A program made the position numbers and the translations under genes. A stretch of DNA of 64,000 nucleotides from Microbacterium sp. SORGH_AS_1204. GTDB lineage: Bacteria > Actinomycetota > Actinomycetes > Actinomycetales > Microbacteriaceae. The notes beneath the pieces are model-generated. The model did no database searches. It had not been told where the DNA came from and worked only from the letters and a program-made list of their open reading frames with translations. Shown here piece after piece: positions 9,253-17,885 of the stretch (its first letter is position 1; the number at the start of each line of letters is the position of its first letter). The DNA is taken from assembly GCF_030818935.1 (NCBI RefSeq), contig NZ_JAUTBD010000001.1:2046001-2110000 (forward strand). Reading direction: 5' to 3'.

Positions 9253-10397
9253 CCGCCGAGCTCGCCGAACGCGTTCGCGCGGCCGTCGCGGCCGTCACCG
9301 ACCCCGAACTCCGCCGGCCCCTGGGCGAACTCGACATGGTGCGCGCCATCGACGTGCACGGTTCGACCGCCGACGTCGCTATCGCGCTGACGATCGTCGG
9401 CTGCCCGGCCGCTGATCGCATCGAACGCGACGTTCGGGATGCCGCGGCCTCGGTCGCGGGGATCGACGCGGTCGACGTGCGGGTCGGCGTGATGTCGCCC
9501 GACGAGCGCAAAGCGCTCACCGAGAAGCTCCGGGGCGGCCGGGCGAAGCGTGAGATGCCCTTCGGCCCCGATTCGCTCACCCGGGTCATCGCGGTGACCA
9601 GCGGAAAGGGCGGCGTCGGCAAGTCGACCGTCACGGCCAATCTCGCGGTCGCCCTCGCGGCGCGGGGGCTCCGCGTCGGACTGGTGGATGCCGACGTGCA
9701 CGGCTTCTCGATACCGGGTCTGCTGGGGCTCGTCGACGCCGACGGCCTGCCCCCGGCCCCCACCAAGCTCGACGACCTCATCCTCCCGCCCGTCGCCTAC
9801 GGCGTGAAGGTCATCTCCATCGGAATGTTCCTGCGCCGCCCGGGAGAGGATGCCGCGGGCGCCGTGGCGTGGCGCGGTCCGATGCTGCACCGCACCGTGC
9901 AGCAGTTCCTCACCGACGTGTTCTTCGGCGACCTCGACGTGCTGCTTCTCGACATGCCTCCGGGCACCGGAGACGTGGCGATCTCGGTCGGACAGCTACT
10001 CCCCCACGCCGACGTCCTGGTCGTCACGACACCGCAGGCGGCCGCCGCCGAGGTAGCCGTCCGGTCGGGGCTCGTGGCCCGCCAGACCGGGCAGAAGCCG
10101 ATCGGCGTCATCGAGAACATGGCCGCCATGACCCTCCCCGACGGAACGGTGCTCGATCTCTTCGGCGCGGGCGGCGGCGAAGAGGTGGCCCGCGCGCTGT
10201 CGAGCGACGGTGACGAGGTGCCGCTTCTGGCATCCGTTCCCCTCAGCCCCGCCCTGCGCACGGGCGGCGACGACGGACGCCCGGTGGTCATCGCGCAGCC
10301 CGACGACCCGGCCGCTCGCGCGATCGACGCCGCCGCGGCGGCGCTGTCGGTTCGCCCGCGCGGCCTCTCGGGCAAGCCGCTGCGCCTCAACGTCTGA
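9249..10397 (+). CDS. mrp: Mrp/NBP35-family P-loop iron-sulfur carrier
   Basis: 382 residues, a cytosolic P-loop NTPase of the Mrp/ApbC family thought to bind and transfer Fe-S clusters. The N-terminal ~100 residues are a MIP18/DUF59-like domain (VTDPELRRPLGELDMV). The NTPase domain carries a deviant Walker A with the family signature Lys (TSGKGGVGKST), switch motif DADVHG, and DMPPGTGD. I do not see the CxxC motif common to many Mrp proteins near the C-terminus, which may matter for cluster binding. Start is GTG 9249 in a GTGA overlap. It converges on tatB across an intergenic repeat. Confidence 0.88.
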   Translation: MTAELAERVRAAVAAVTDPELRRPLGELDMVRAIDVHGSTADVAIALTIVGCPAADRIERDVRDAAASVAGIDAVDVRVGVMSPDERKALTEKLRGGRAKREMPFGPDSLTRVIAVTSGKGGVGKSTVTANLAVALAARGLRVGLVDADVHGFSIPGLLGLVDADGLPPAPTKLDDLILPPVAYGVKVISIGMFLRRPGEDAAGAVAWRGPMLHRTVQQFLTDVFFGDLDVLLLDMPPGTGDVAISVGQLLPHADVLVVTTPQAAAAEVAVRSGLVARQTGQKPIGVIENMAAMTLPDGTVLDLFGAGGGEEVARALSSDGDEVPLLASVPLSPALRTGGDDGRPVVIAQPDDPAARAIDAAAAALSVRPRGLSGKPLRLNV

Positions 10398-10418
10398 CGG
10401 GGGCTCGCCGCGTCGCCC

Positions 10419-10523
10419 GTCACCAGAACAGGACGTTGCATCGAGAACAGGCAGCGTCGGGCCTGATCGCCCTGTTCCGGTGACATCCCCTGTTGCCGTG
10501 ACACCCCCTGTTCCGGTGACACC
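10419..10523. repeat. 66-bp inverted-repeat element plus 18-bp tandem repeat
   Basis: GTCACCAGAACAGG at 10419-10432 is the near-perfect reverse complement of CCTGTTCCGGTGAC at 10471-10484, bounding a 66-bp element. The right arm continues as three 17-bp copies on an 18-bp period starting at 10471, 10489 and 10507. The element lies between convergent mrp and tatB and could act as a bidirectional transcript end. The G9 run at 10611-10619 follows shortly before the tatB stop. Confidence 0.75.
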
Positions 10524-10627
10524 AGGAGCGATGCACCCACGGCATCCGAGCTCGCAGAGCCGCCCGTCACGCTGCGGTTGCGACCGGTCGAGCCTCTACC
10601 GGGTGACCTTGGGGGGGGGAGCCTGCG

Positions 10628-10999
10628 TCAGGTCGCTTCGTCGTCGAACGGGGGACGCTCGCCCGCCAGAAACGGCGCCGTATCCGGCTTCTCGCGAGCC
10701 GCGAGGGCCGCGGCGCCCGCCGCGCGCATTGTCGCGGTGGGGGTGTCTTCGAGCAGGGCTTCGCGGATGATGCGGCGCGGGTCGTACTGGCGCGGATCGA
10801 GCTTCTTCCAGTCGACGTCGTCGAACTCGGGGCCCATCTCGTCACGCATCCGCGACCGCGCGCCCTGCATCGTCTCTTTCGCGCGCTTGGTGAACTTCGC
10901 CAGCGCTTCCGCGTAGCGCGGCAGACGCTCGGGGCCGATGATCACCGCGGCGATCACGCCGATCAGCATCAGCTTCTCGATCGTGAGGCCGAAGAACAT
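10628..10999 (-). CDS. tatB: Sec-independent (Tat) translocase subunit TatB
   Basis: 123 residues. A single N-terminal hydrophobic helix (about 3-20, LTIEKLMLIGVIAAVIIGPERLP) with the TatA/B hinge Gly-Pro is followed by an amphipathic helix (RYAEALAKFTKRAKETMQGA) and a charged tail. The product is membrane-inserted and recruits twin-arginine precursors with TatC. The early acidic residue (Glu8) and long acidic tail favour TatB over TatA. tatA and tatC are not in this window. In mycobacteria tatB lies near mrp and an O-methyltransferase gene, as here, but the intervening sigE-rseA-htrA genes are absent. Confidence 0.85.
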   Translation of the reverse strand: MFFGLTIEKLMLIGVIAAVIIGPERLPRYAEALAKFTKRAKETMQGARSRMRDEMGPEFDDVDWKKLDPRQYDPRRIIREALLEDTPTATMRAAGAAALAAREKPDTAPFLAGERPPFDDEAT

Positions 11000-11071
11000 G
11001 GCACCAGATTACCGGCCGCGCCTGGGGGGCCCGCACCGATCGGCCGTCTAGCCTGAATGATGGAGGTCCAC

Positions 11072-11710
11072 GTGAGCGGTCAGCAGGCGAACGAGCGGTT
11101 CGTGCAGGAGTCGACGGTCGAGCCCGAGCACATCGCTCGGGCACGGGCGCACGCCCTCGAACTGGGAGCCGCGCCGATCAGCGCGGCGGTCGGCGCACAG
11201 GCGGCCGTCATCGCCGCGGCATCCCGTGCCCTTAACATCGTGGAGGTGGGCACCGGCGGCGGCGTGTCGGGGCTGTGGCTGCTGCACGGCTCGCCTCGCG
11301 CCACCCTGACGACGATCGACAACGAGCCCGAGCATCTCGGCGCCGCCCGTTCCGCGTTCGTCGACGCGCGCATCCCCGCGGCGCGGGCCCGTTTCATCAC
11401 CGGCCGGGCGTCGCACGTTCTGCCGCGCATGAACGAGGCGTCGTACGACATCGTCTTCATCGACGCCGACCCCGAGGGCGTCATCGAGTACGTCGAGCAC
11501 GGTCTGCGCCTCGTCCGTGCGGGCGGTACGGTTCTCATCCCCCGGGTGCTGGCCAACGGCGCGGTGGCCGACCCCGTGCGTCGCGACGCCGTCACGACGG
11601 CGTACCGCTCGCTCATCCAGGAGATCCAGTCGTCGCCCGCGGTCATCGGTGCGCTCTCGACGACGGGTGAAGGCCTCTTGCAGCTCACCACGCGCCCCGC
11701 CGACGCCTGA
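11072..11710 (+). CDS. O-methyltransferase (class I SAM-dependent)
   Basis: About 212 residues. The SAM-binding fold shows motif I VEVGTGGGVSGLWL, motif II TTIDNEPEH and the post-motif DIVFIDADPEG, typical of the small cation-dependent O-methyltransferase (methyltransferase 3) family. In mycobacteria an orthologue lies close to tatB, as here. The start is uncertain: GTG at 11072 has GGAGG just upstream (11062-11066), whereas ATG codons at 11057 and 11060 would place that GGAGG inside the gene. The acceptor substrate is unknown. It is convergent with the DUF3117 gene across a clear hairpin terminator. Confidence 0.8.
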   Translation: MSGQQANERFVQESTVEPEHIARARAHALELGAAPISAAVGAQAAVIAAASRALNIVEVGTGGGVSGLWLLHGSPRATLTTIDNEPEHLGAARSAFVDARIPAARARFITGRASHVLPRMNEASYDIVFIDADPEGVIEYVEHGLRLVRAGGTVLIPRVLANGAVADPVRRDAVTTAYRSLIQEIQSSPAVIGALSTTGEGLLQLTTRPADA

Positions 11711-11896
11711 GCGCGAAGCACGGACCCCTGCGCAGTTCCGCTCGATCGGACCCGCGCGCCCGTCCTCACCGAGTCGTTGCGTCAGCCCACGACACGGTGA
11801 CGAGCGCCCGCTCTCGACGCAGCTTGCCGAGCCCACGGAAGCGACGCGGCCCGCCGGGCGCCCCACCCTGCGCGAGCCCGATGACTGTCCGCAAAC

Positions 11897-11931
11897 GCGA
11901 AAGGCCGACCCCTCTCGGAGCCGGCCTTCGC
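11897..11931. terminator. Bidirectional hairpin terminator
   Basis: GCGAAAGGCCG (11897-11907) pairs almost fully with CGGCCTTCGC (11922-11931) across a 14-base loop. It lies between the O-methyltransferase stop and the DUF3117 stop, which face each other, so it can serve both transcripts. Confidence 0.65.
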
Positions 11932-11944
11932 ACGTTGATGGTCG

Positions 11945-12115
11945 TCACGCGGTGACGACGCCACCCAGGACGTCGTAGAGTTCTTTCGCCTCGGCGTCGT
12001 TGACGGAGACGACGAGTCGCCCCCCACCCTCGAGCGGCACCCGCACGATGATCAACCGACCCTCCTTCACGGCCTCCATCGGTCCGTCACCGGTACGCGG
12101 CTTCATGGCTGCCAT
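11945..12115 (-). CDS. DUF3117 family small protein
   Basis: A 56-residue protein read on the minus strand from ATG 12115 to TGA 11945. It begins MAAMKPRTGDGPMEAVKEG and continues with RLIIVRVPLEGGGRLVVSVN, matching the highly conserved actinobacterial DUF3117 family, which is normally about this length. An AAGGGGG Shine-Dalgarno-like run lies just upstream on the minus strand. The function is unknown. The conservation and its proximity to dap, tatB and O-methyltransferase genes recapitulate the mycobacterial order. No frameshift or odd codon usage is visible. Confidence 0.9.
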   Translation of the reverse strand: MAAMKPRTGDGPMEAVKEGRLIIVRVPLEGGGRLVVSVNDAEAKELYDVLGGVVTA

Positions 12116-12206
12116 CGCGGCCCCCTTCTCGTGATTGCTCTCCGGCTAGTTTAGTCGGTCGTCGGCGCGACCCGCCGTCACGGGCGTTCGCCCGGATACC
12201 AGGAGG

Positions 12207-13442
12207 TCAGGGGATCTGCCAGTACGTGTTGCCCAGCGCGTACATGTTGTAGATCCACCACCACTGCCCGACGAGGGCGAGGGCGAGCACACCCAGACGC
12301 CACGGGAGCGACCGCGCAGCGGCGAACGCGCCCCAGAGCGGCGACGCGGGAACCAACAGGCGGAACACACTCGACTGCGGGAAGAACACCAGCAGGAGGT
12401 ACACGAGGTAGCTCGCCGACCACAGGCGCACCTCGATGCCGAGCTTCTTCACCTGAGGCAGCAGCAACAACGCGGCCGCCACCCCCACCACCAGCAGGAA
12501 CAGGAAGATGTACCCCATCTCCGGCCCGAGGCCCCACTGCGTAAACCAGAATCCGGCAGCCCGGGCGAACCCATCGACCGGGACGAAGCCGGTCTCGCCG
12601 CCCAGCCAGTTGCGGCGCCAGGCGAGCTCCGTGGCGAGGTAAGCGCCCGGATCTCCGGTGACGGCGCCGGCGATCCACTGCCATGAGAAGCCGACGAGCG
12701 TGGCCAGCGCGCCCAGCGCCACGATGTGCACCACGTCGCGCCGCGGCAGCGCTTCTGCGCGCCGGCGGAGGAAGCGATGGATGCCGTACAGCCCGAGGAA
12801 CAGCGCGAACGCCAGGATGCCCGGGCGGGTGTACCCCATCGCGGGCACGAGCAGGTAGAGCCAGCCCCACCGTCGGCGCTGCACGCACAGAATCGCCAGG
12901 AAGAGCAGGAAGAGGAAGAGCGTCTCGGCGTATCCGACCTGGAAGAGGCCAGCCAGTGGGCCGCAGGAGAAGAACACGACGGCCCACATCGCCGCGCCGG
13001 CGCCGATGCGCTCGCGCAGCATGGCGTACAGCACCACGCAGGCACCGTAACCCGAGAGGAGGGAGATCACCACGGCCCCCGCGCCCCACGACCCGAGGAA
13101 GAACCCGACTGCGGCAGAGAGGACGGGATAGAGCGGCATGAACGCCCAGGCGTTCTCAGCGACATGGCCGGCGTCGGCGAGCGGCAGCTGGGCGGGGTAG
13201 CCCGAGACGGCCACCGTCCAATACCACTGCGCGTCCCAGCCGATCGCGAGCTCCGACAGCGACGGGGCGACGCCGAAGCGTGACCCCTCCGCCGAGAGCG
13301 CGGCGGCGAAGACGAAGAACGCGGTGGTGACAAGACGCGCGATCACGTAGACGACGGCGATCCGCGCGGCGATCGGCAGGCGCGTCCAGCCGCGCTCGGC
13401 AGAAAAGACGGTGGCGGGGGCGGTCACGACGCGCTCAGCCAC
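12207..13442 (-). CDS. GT-C mannosyltransferase, PIG-V-like membrane protein
   Basis: 411 residues with roughly 9-10 hydrophobic helices. After the first helix (about 25-50) comes the luminal motif GWDAQWYWTVAVSGYP near residue 70, the WDxxWY signature of PIG-V-type GT-C mannosyltransferases. Such enzymes use polyprenyl-phosphate mannose on the outer membrane face, and an actinobacterial one would be expected to glycosylate proteins or glycolipids. Its ATG lies inside the 3' end of dapE (19-base overlap), so it is co-transcribed with dapE. The acceptor is unknown. Confidence 0.7.
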   Translation of the reverse strand: MAERVVTAPATVFSAERGWTRLPIAARIAVVYVIARLVTTAFFVFAAALSAEGSRFGVAPSLSELAIGWDAQWYWTVAVSGYPAQLPLADAGHVAENAWAFMPLYPVLSAAVGFFLGSWGAGAVVISLLSGYGACVVLYAMLRERIGAGAAMWAVVFFSCGPLAGLFQVGYAETLFLFLLFLAILCVQRRRWGWLYLLVPAMGYTRPGILAFALFLGLYGIHRFLRRRAEALPRRDVVHIVALGALATLVGFSWQWIAGAVTGDPGAYLATELAWRRNWLGGETGFVPVDGFARAAGFWFTQWGLGPEMGYIFLFLLVVGVAAALLLLPQVKKLGIEVRLWSASYLVYLLLVFFPQSSVFRLLVPASPLWGAFAAARSLPWRLGVLALALVGQWWWIYNMYALGNTYWQIP

Positions 13443-14500
13443 GCGCGGAGTCCGCGCTCGACCTCGTCGATCTGCGAGACCGGCACGCGCTCTTCGTCGT
13501 GGTGCGCGAGGTGCGGGTCGCCGGGGCCGTAGTTGACCGCCGGGATGCCGAGGGCCGAGAAGCGCGCCACATCGGTCCAGCCGTACTTGGGCTGGGGCGT
13601 CGCGCCGACGGCATCCACGAACTCCTTCGCGAGCGGTGCGTCGAGACCGGGGCGTGCGCCCTCGGCGATGTCGACGATGTCGATCTCGAAGCCCGCGAAC
13701 ACGTCGTGGACGACCTGCGAGGCACCGGCCGCGTCACGGCTCGGAGCGAAGCGGTAGTTGACCTCGACCTCGCAGGCGTCGGGGATGACGTTGCCCGCCA
13801 CCCCGCCGGTGATGCGCACGGCGTTGAGCCCCTCGCGGTAGACGAGACCCTCGACCTCGATCTCGCGGGCGCGGTACTCGGCGAGACGGGCGAGGATGGG
13901 GGCGGCCTTGTGGATGGCGTTCTCGCCGATCCAGGAGCGCGCACTGTGCGCGCGGACGCCGTCGGTGCGGATCAGCGCGCGGAGCGTGCCGTTGCAACCA
14001 CCCTCGACCTCTCCGTTGCTGGGTTCACCGAGGATGGCGAAGTCGCCCTCGAACAGATCGGGGCGGTTGCGTGACAGACGACCGAGGCCGTTCAGCGAGG
14101 AGTCGACCTCCTCGTGGTCGTACCACATCCAGGTGATGTCGACCGCGGGATCGGTGAGCTCGGCGGCGAGCTTGAGCTGCACCGCGACGCCGGCCTTCAT
14201 GTCGACCGTGCCGCGTCCCCAGAGGAACGCCTCCCCGTCGATCTCGCGGTCTTCCACGGGCAGGTTGCGGTTGATGGGCACCGTGTCGATGTGTCCGGCG
14301 ATGACCACCCGACGGCTGCGACCGAGCGATGTGCGCGCCACGACGGTGTCGCCGTCACGGATCACCTCGAGGTGGTCGTAAGCCGAAACGGCGGCCTCGA
14401 TGGCATCCGCGAGACGCGTCTCGTCGTCGGACTCGCTGTGGATGTCGCAGATGGCCCGAGTGAGGTCGACGGACGAGGCGGTGAGGTCGAGCGCGAGCAT
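13424..14500 (-). CDS. dapE: Succinyl-diaminopimelate desuccinylase
   Basis: 358 residues, an M20 metallohydrolase that removes succinate from N-succinyl-LL-diaminopimelate in lysine and peptidoglycan precursor synthesis. The dinuclear zinc ligands are visible: His in AGHIDTVP, Asp in GTVDMKAG, Glu pair in DHEEVDS, Glu in LGEPSN and His near the C-terminus in HLAHHDEE. The lid domain sits at about 175-290. It is divergent from dapD with only 43 bases between the start codons, so shared regulation from 14501-14543 is likely. Confidence 0.93.
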   Translation of the reverse strand: MLALDLTASSVDLTRAICDIHSESDDETRLADAIEAAVSAYDHLEVIRDGDTVVARTSLGRSRRVVIAGHIDTVPINRNLPVEDREIDGEAFLWGRGTVDMKAGVAVQLKLAAELTDPAVDITWMWYDHEEVDSSLNGLGRLSRNRPDLFEGDFAILGEPSNGEVEGGCNGTLRALIRTDGVRAHSARSWIGENAIHKAAPILARLAEYRAREIEVEGLVYREGLNAVRITGGVAGNVIPDACEVEVNYRFAPSRDAAGASQVVHDVFAGFEIDIVDIAEGARPGLDAPLAKEFVDAVGATPQPKYGWTDVARFSALGIPAVNYGPGDPHLAHHDEERVPVSQIDEVERGLRAWLSAS

Positions 14501-14543
14501 GCCCCGATCATTTCACACGCGCCCACGCCGGTAGCCTGAGGGT

Positions 14544-15461
14544 GTGAGCAACGAACGACGCATCAGCGCTGCCGGCCTCTCCACCCGAACGACCGACGGG
14601 ACGGTGCTCGACGCCTGGTTCCCGAAGCCGGTTCTCGGCACCGCCGATCTGGATGCCGAGCGGGCGGCGCTCGAGGCCTCCGCCGGTCCCGATGAGCGGC
14701 GTGGTGTCATCGTCGAGACGGTGTCGCTCACCATCGACGCCGACGCCGCGCCCGCCTCCACCGTCGACGCCTACCTGCGCCTGCACGCCCTGTCGCACCT
14801 GCTGGTGCGTCCGAACGAAATCAACCTCGACGGCATCTTCGGTCACCTGCCCAACGTCGCTTGGACGAACGCCGGGCCCGTGCACCCCGACGATGCGGCG
14901 CGCCTGCTGCCGCAGCTGAAGCGTCACGGCATCGAGCTGCAGGGTCTCGACAAGTTCCCCCGCCTCACCGATTACGTCCTCCCCGCGGGTGTGCGCATCG
15001 CCGACGCCTCGCGCGTGCGTCTGGGCGCCCACCTCTCCCCCGGCACGACCGTCATGCACGAGGGCTTCGTCAACTTCAACGCCGGCACGCTCGGCTCCTC
15101 GATGATCGAGGGGCGCGTCTCGCAGGGCGTCGTGATCGGTGACGGCACCGACATCGGCGGCGGTGCGTCGATCATGGGCACCCTCTCGGGCGGTGGGACG
15201 CACCGCGTCTCGATCGGGTCGCGGACACTTCTGGGCGCCAACGCCGGCATCGGCATCTCGCTCGGCGACGATTGCGTGGTCGAGGCCGGGCTCTACGTCA
15301 CCGCCGGCACCAAGGTGAAGGTCGGCGACGAGACGGTCAAGGCCGTCGAGCTGTCGGGCCGCGACGGCATCCTGTTCCGTCGCAACTCCCTCACCGGCGC
15401 CGTCGAGGCGTCTGCGCGGGCGGGTGTCGGCGTGACGCTGAACGAGGCGCTGCACGCCTGA
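14544..15461 (+). CDS. dapD: Tetrahydrodipicolinate N-succinyltransferase
   Basis: 305 residues, the length of the actinobacterial type of DapD. It transfers succinyl from succinyl-CoA to tetrahydrodipicolinate. The C-terminal half (about 150-280) is a left-handed beta helix of hexapeptide repeats ([20 protein letters not shown], then [18 protein letters not shown]). Start is GTG at 14544. With dapE (divergent) and dapC at 18 kb, three succinylase-branch genes lie within 5 kb. It is convergent with gltA across about 0.9 kb of repeats. Confidence 0.95.
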   Translation: MSNERRISAAGLSTRTTDGTVLDAWFPKPVLGTADLDAERAALEASAGPDERRGVIVETVSLTIDADAAPASTVDAYLRLHALSHLLVRPNEINLDGIFGHLPNVAWTNAGPVHPDDAARLLPQLKRHGIELQGLDKFPRLTDYVLPAGVRIADASRVRLGAHLSPGTTVMHEGFVNFNAGTLGSSMIEGRVSQGVVIGDGTDIGGGASIMGTLSGGGTHRVSIGSRTLLGANAGIGISLGDDCVVEAGLYVTAGTKVKVGDETVKAVELSGRDGILFRRNSLTGAVEASARAGVGVTLNEALHA

Positions 15462-15505
15462 GCCCGCGTCGCTAGGAACTGCCGGGGCGCCCGGCCCACC
15501 CTGCG

Positions 15506-16294
15506 CGAGAAACGGCATCCCGAGCGAGACACGCATTGGCGCGCCGTGTCTCACTCGCCGGAGCGTTTCTCGATGTTCGGGCGGCCAGCGCTTTGCGCGA
15601 GAAACGGCATTCCGGGCGAGACACTCGCCAATGCGTCGTGTCTCACTCGCTAAAGCGTTTCTCGGCGCATCTCACGCGCCCCAGCTTTTCTCGGCGCATC
15701 TCACGCGCCGGAGCGTTTTCCGGCGCCGGCGCGCCCGGCCCACTCCCGCGAGAAACGGCATCCCGAGCGACACACACGCCGTGTCTCACTCGCCAGAGCG
15801 TTTCTCGGCGCAGCTCACCCGCCGGAGCGTTTTCCGGCGCCGGCGCGCCCGGCCCACTCCCGCGAGAAACGGCATCCCGAGCGACACACACGTCAACCCG
15901 CCGTGCCTCACTCGCCAAAGCGTTTCTCGATGCACCTCACCCGCCGGAGCGTTTCCCGGCGCCAGGGCGCCGGCCCACTCTCGCGAGAAACGGCATCGCG
16001 AGCGAAACACCCGCCAATGCGTCGTGTCTCACTCGCCAGAGCGTTTCCCGGCGCCGGCGCACCCGGCCCACCCCCGCGAGAAACGGCATCCCGAGCGAAA
16101 CACACGCCAACGCGCCGTGTCTCACTCGCTAAAGCGTTTCTCGGCGCATCTCACGCGCCCCAGCTTTTCTCGGCGCAGCTCACCCGCCGGAGCGTTTCTC
16201 GGCGCCGGCGCGCCCGGCCCACTCCCGCGAGAAACGGCACCCCGAGCGAGACACGCCACGACGCGCCGTGTCTCACCCGCGGGAGCGTTTCTCG
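15506..16294. repeat. Seven inverted-repeat elements, mostly 67 bp
   Basis: The 903-base gap between dapD and gltA holds seven elements that start CGAGAAACGG and end GCGTTTCTCG or a near variant. Coordinates are 15506-15572, 15598-15664, 15749-15807, 15863-15929, 15984-16050, 16077-16143 and 16228-16294. Six are exactly 67 bp and one is 59. Each can fold as a hairpin with an outer 9-bp stem (CGAGAAACG), an internal loop and an inner stem around GAGACACG. GC-rich linkers with CGGCGCGCCCGGCCCAC and extra half-arms lie between. Elements 2-3 and 6-7 share the same 151-base spacing, so a larger block was duplicated. No coding potential is credible. Confidence 0.9.
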
Positions 16295-16316
16295 AGCATG
16301 GAGACCGTCGCGCAGA

Positions 16317-16356
16317 GCGAACGCCCCGCCCCTCGCGAGAGGGACGGGGCGTTCGC
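16317..16356 (-). terminator. gltA terminator hairpin
   Basis: An 18-base arm at 16317-16334 pairs with 16339-16356 with one mismatch around a GCGA loop. It sits 8 bases past the gltA stop on the minus strand. No long T-run follows, as is common in actinobacteria. Confidence 0.75.
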
Positions 16357-16364
16357 GGCACGGG

Positions 16365-17660
16365 TCAGAGCCCGGGATAGTTGCGCTCGGCGGCGCCCGT
16401 GTAGAGCTGCTGCGGGCGGCCGATCTTCGTCTGCGGGTCGGTGATGGCCTCGCGCCACTGGGCGAGCCAGCCGGGCAGGCGACCGATCGCGAACAGCACG
16501 GTGAACATGCGCGTGGGGAAGCCCATCGCCTTGTAGATCACACCGGTGTAGAAGTCGACGTTCGGGTAGAGGCGACGCTCCTTGAAGTAGTCGTCTTCGA
16601 GGGCGATCTGCTCGAGTTCCTTGGCGAGGTCGAGCAGCGGATCGCTGACGCCGAGGGCTTCGAGCACCTCGTCGGCCGACTCCTTCACGAGCTTCGCGCG
16701 CGGGTCGTAGTTCTTGTAGACCCGGTGGCCGAAGCCCATGAGCTTGACGCCCTGTTCCTTGTTCTTGACCCGCTCGACGAAGCGCTCGACGCTCTCGCCA
16801 GAATCGCGGATGCGGCCGAGCATCTGCAGCACGGCCTCGTTCGCGCCGCCGTGCAAGGGGCCGGAGAGGGCCTGGATGCCGGCGGAGATCGACGCGAACT
16901 GGTTGGCGCCGGTCGACCCGACGAGGCGGACGGTCGAGGTGGATGCGTTCTGCTCGTGGTCGGCGTGCAGCATGAGCAGCAGGTCGAGCGCCTTGGTCAT
17001 CACCGGGTTGACCTCGTAGATCTCGCTCAGCACACCGAAGTTGAGCTTGAGGAAGTTGTCGACGAAGCCGAGCGAGTTGTCGGGATACAGGAACGCCTGC
17101 CCGATGCTCTTCTTGTGAGCGTACGCCGCGATGACGGGGAGCTTGGCGAGCATGCGCACGGTGTTGAGCTCGACGTGCTCGGGGTTGTGCGGGTCGGACT
17201 CGGCCTCGTAGTACGTGGACAGCGCGGCGGTCGCGGCCGACAGCACCGACATGGGGTGCGCGGTCGGAGGCAGCGACGAGAAGAAGCGCTTCAGGTCTTC
17301 GTGCAGCAGGGTGTGACGGCGGATGCGCTCGTCGAACGAGGCCAGCTCGGATGCCGAGGGCAGTTCGCCGTAGATGAGCAGCCACGCGACCTCGAGGTAG
17401 GTGCTGTTCTTCGCGAGCTGCTCGATCGGGTACCCGCGGTAACGCAGGATGCCCTGGTCGCCGTCGATGTAGGTGATGTCCGACTTGGTCGACGCGGTGT
17501 TGACGAACCCGTAGTCGAGAGTCGTGTGTCCGGTCTGCTTGGTCAGCGAGGCGATGTCGATGCTCGGCACGCCGTCGGTACCTCGCAGGACCGGGAATTC
17601 GGCGGTCTTATCCCCCACCGAGAGAGTGGCCTTGTCCTGCTGCGTACCCGCGTCGCTCAC
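16365..17660 (-). CDS. gltA: Citrate synthase
   Basis: 431 residues, type II (hexameric-type) citrate synthase condensing oxaloacetate and acetyl-CoA at the entry of the TCA cycle. Family blocks include GILRYRGYPIEQLA, SGPLHGGANEAVL (active-site His), GFGHRVYKNYDPRAK (active-site His) and PNVDFYTG (catalytic Asp). The GTG at 17660 is preferred over an in-frame upstream start because AAGGAGG lies just before it and the protein then begins at the normal length. The leader to the next gene is 225 bases and includes an A/T-richer stretch near 17795-17830, a plausible promoter. Confidence 0.95.
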   Translation of the reverse strand: MSDAGTQQDKATLSVGDKTAEFPVLRGTDGVPSIDIASLTKQTGHTTLDYGFVNTASTKSDITYIDGDQGILRYRGYPIEQLAKNSTYLEVAWLLIYGELPSASELASFDERIRRHTLLHEDLKRFFSSLPPTAHPMSVLSAATAALSTYYEAESDPHNPEHVELNTVRMLAKLPVIAAYAHKKSIGQAFLYPDNSLGFVDNFLKLNFGVLSEIYEVNPVMTKALDLLLMLHADHEQNASTSTVRLVGSTGANQFASISAGIQALSGPLHGGANEAVLQMLGRIRDSGESVERFVERVKNKEQGVKLMGFGHRVYKNYDPRAKLVKESADEVLEALGVSDPLLDLAKELEQIALEDDYFKERRLYPNVDFYTGVIYKAMGFPTRMFTVLFAIGRLPGWLAQWREAITDPQTKIGRPQQLYTGAAERNYPGL

Positions 17661-17837
17661 CGCGCCTCCTTGCGATTCTCGTCGCCCGTGTGGTCGATCG
17701 CGGGTCTGATGCTCCCGCGGCACTCGACCGTTGGATGCCACGGGTGTGCCATCCGGGTCGGCACGCGCGCGGATGTGGCCCGAGCGCATGCTTTTACAGC
17801 CTAGTAGTCACGAAGACGTACAGATGACACCACCAAA

Positions 17838-17864
17838 GGATGCCCCCATCGAATGGAGGGATCC
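17838..17864 (-). terminator. Probable dapC terminator
   Basis: GGATGCCCCCAT (17838-17849) and ATGGAGGGATCC (17853-17864) pair at 10 of 12 positions with a 3-base loop. It lies just past the dapC stop on the minus strand and is followed by CCTTT. Confidence 0.45.
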
Positions 17865-17885
17865 TCCTGTCAGCCGCGTCCGGCG

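Noticed and set aside
11766..11948. Minus-strand 60-codon frame before the DUF3117 terminator
   Set aside because: It spans the terminator hairpin, is Arg/Pro-rich and lacks a ribosome site.
15506..16294. CRISPR array
   Set aside because: Repeats are palindromic hairpin units with degenerate linkers that are themselves repeated, spacing is irregular, and no cas gene is in the window.
17661..17789. N-terminal extension of citrate synthase
   Set aside because: The extra residues are Arg-rich and unlike the family, while GTG 17660 has a strong Shine-Dalgarno.
15903..17804. A plus-strand open frame running from the repeats across gltA
   Set aside because: The first part translates the 67-bp repeats and the rest is antisense to gltA; no coding evidence.
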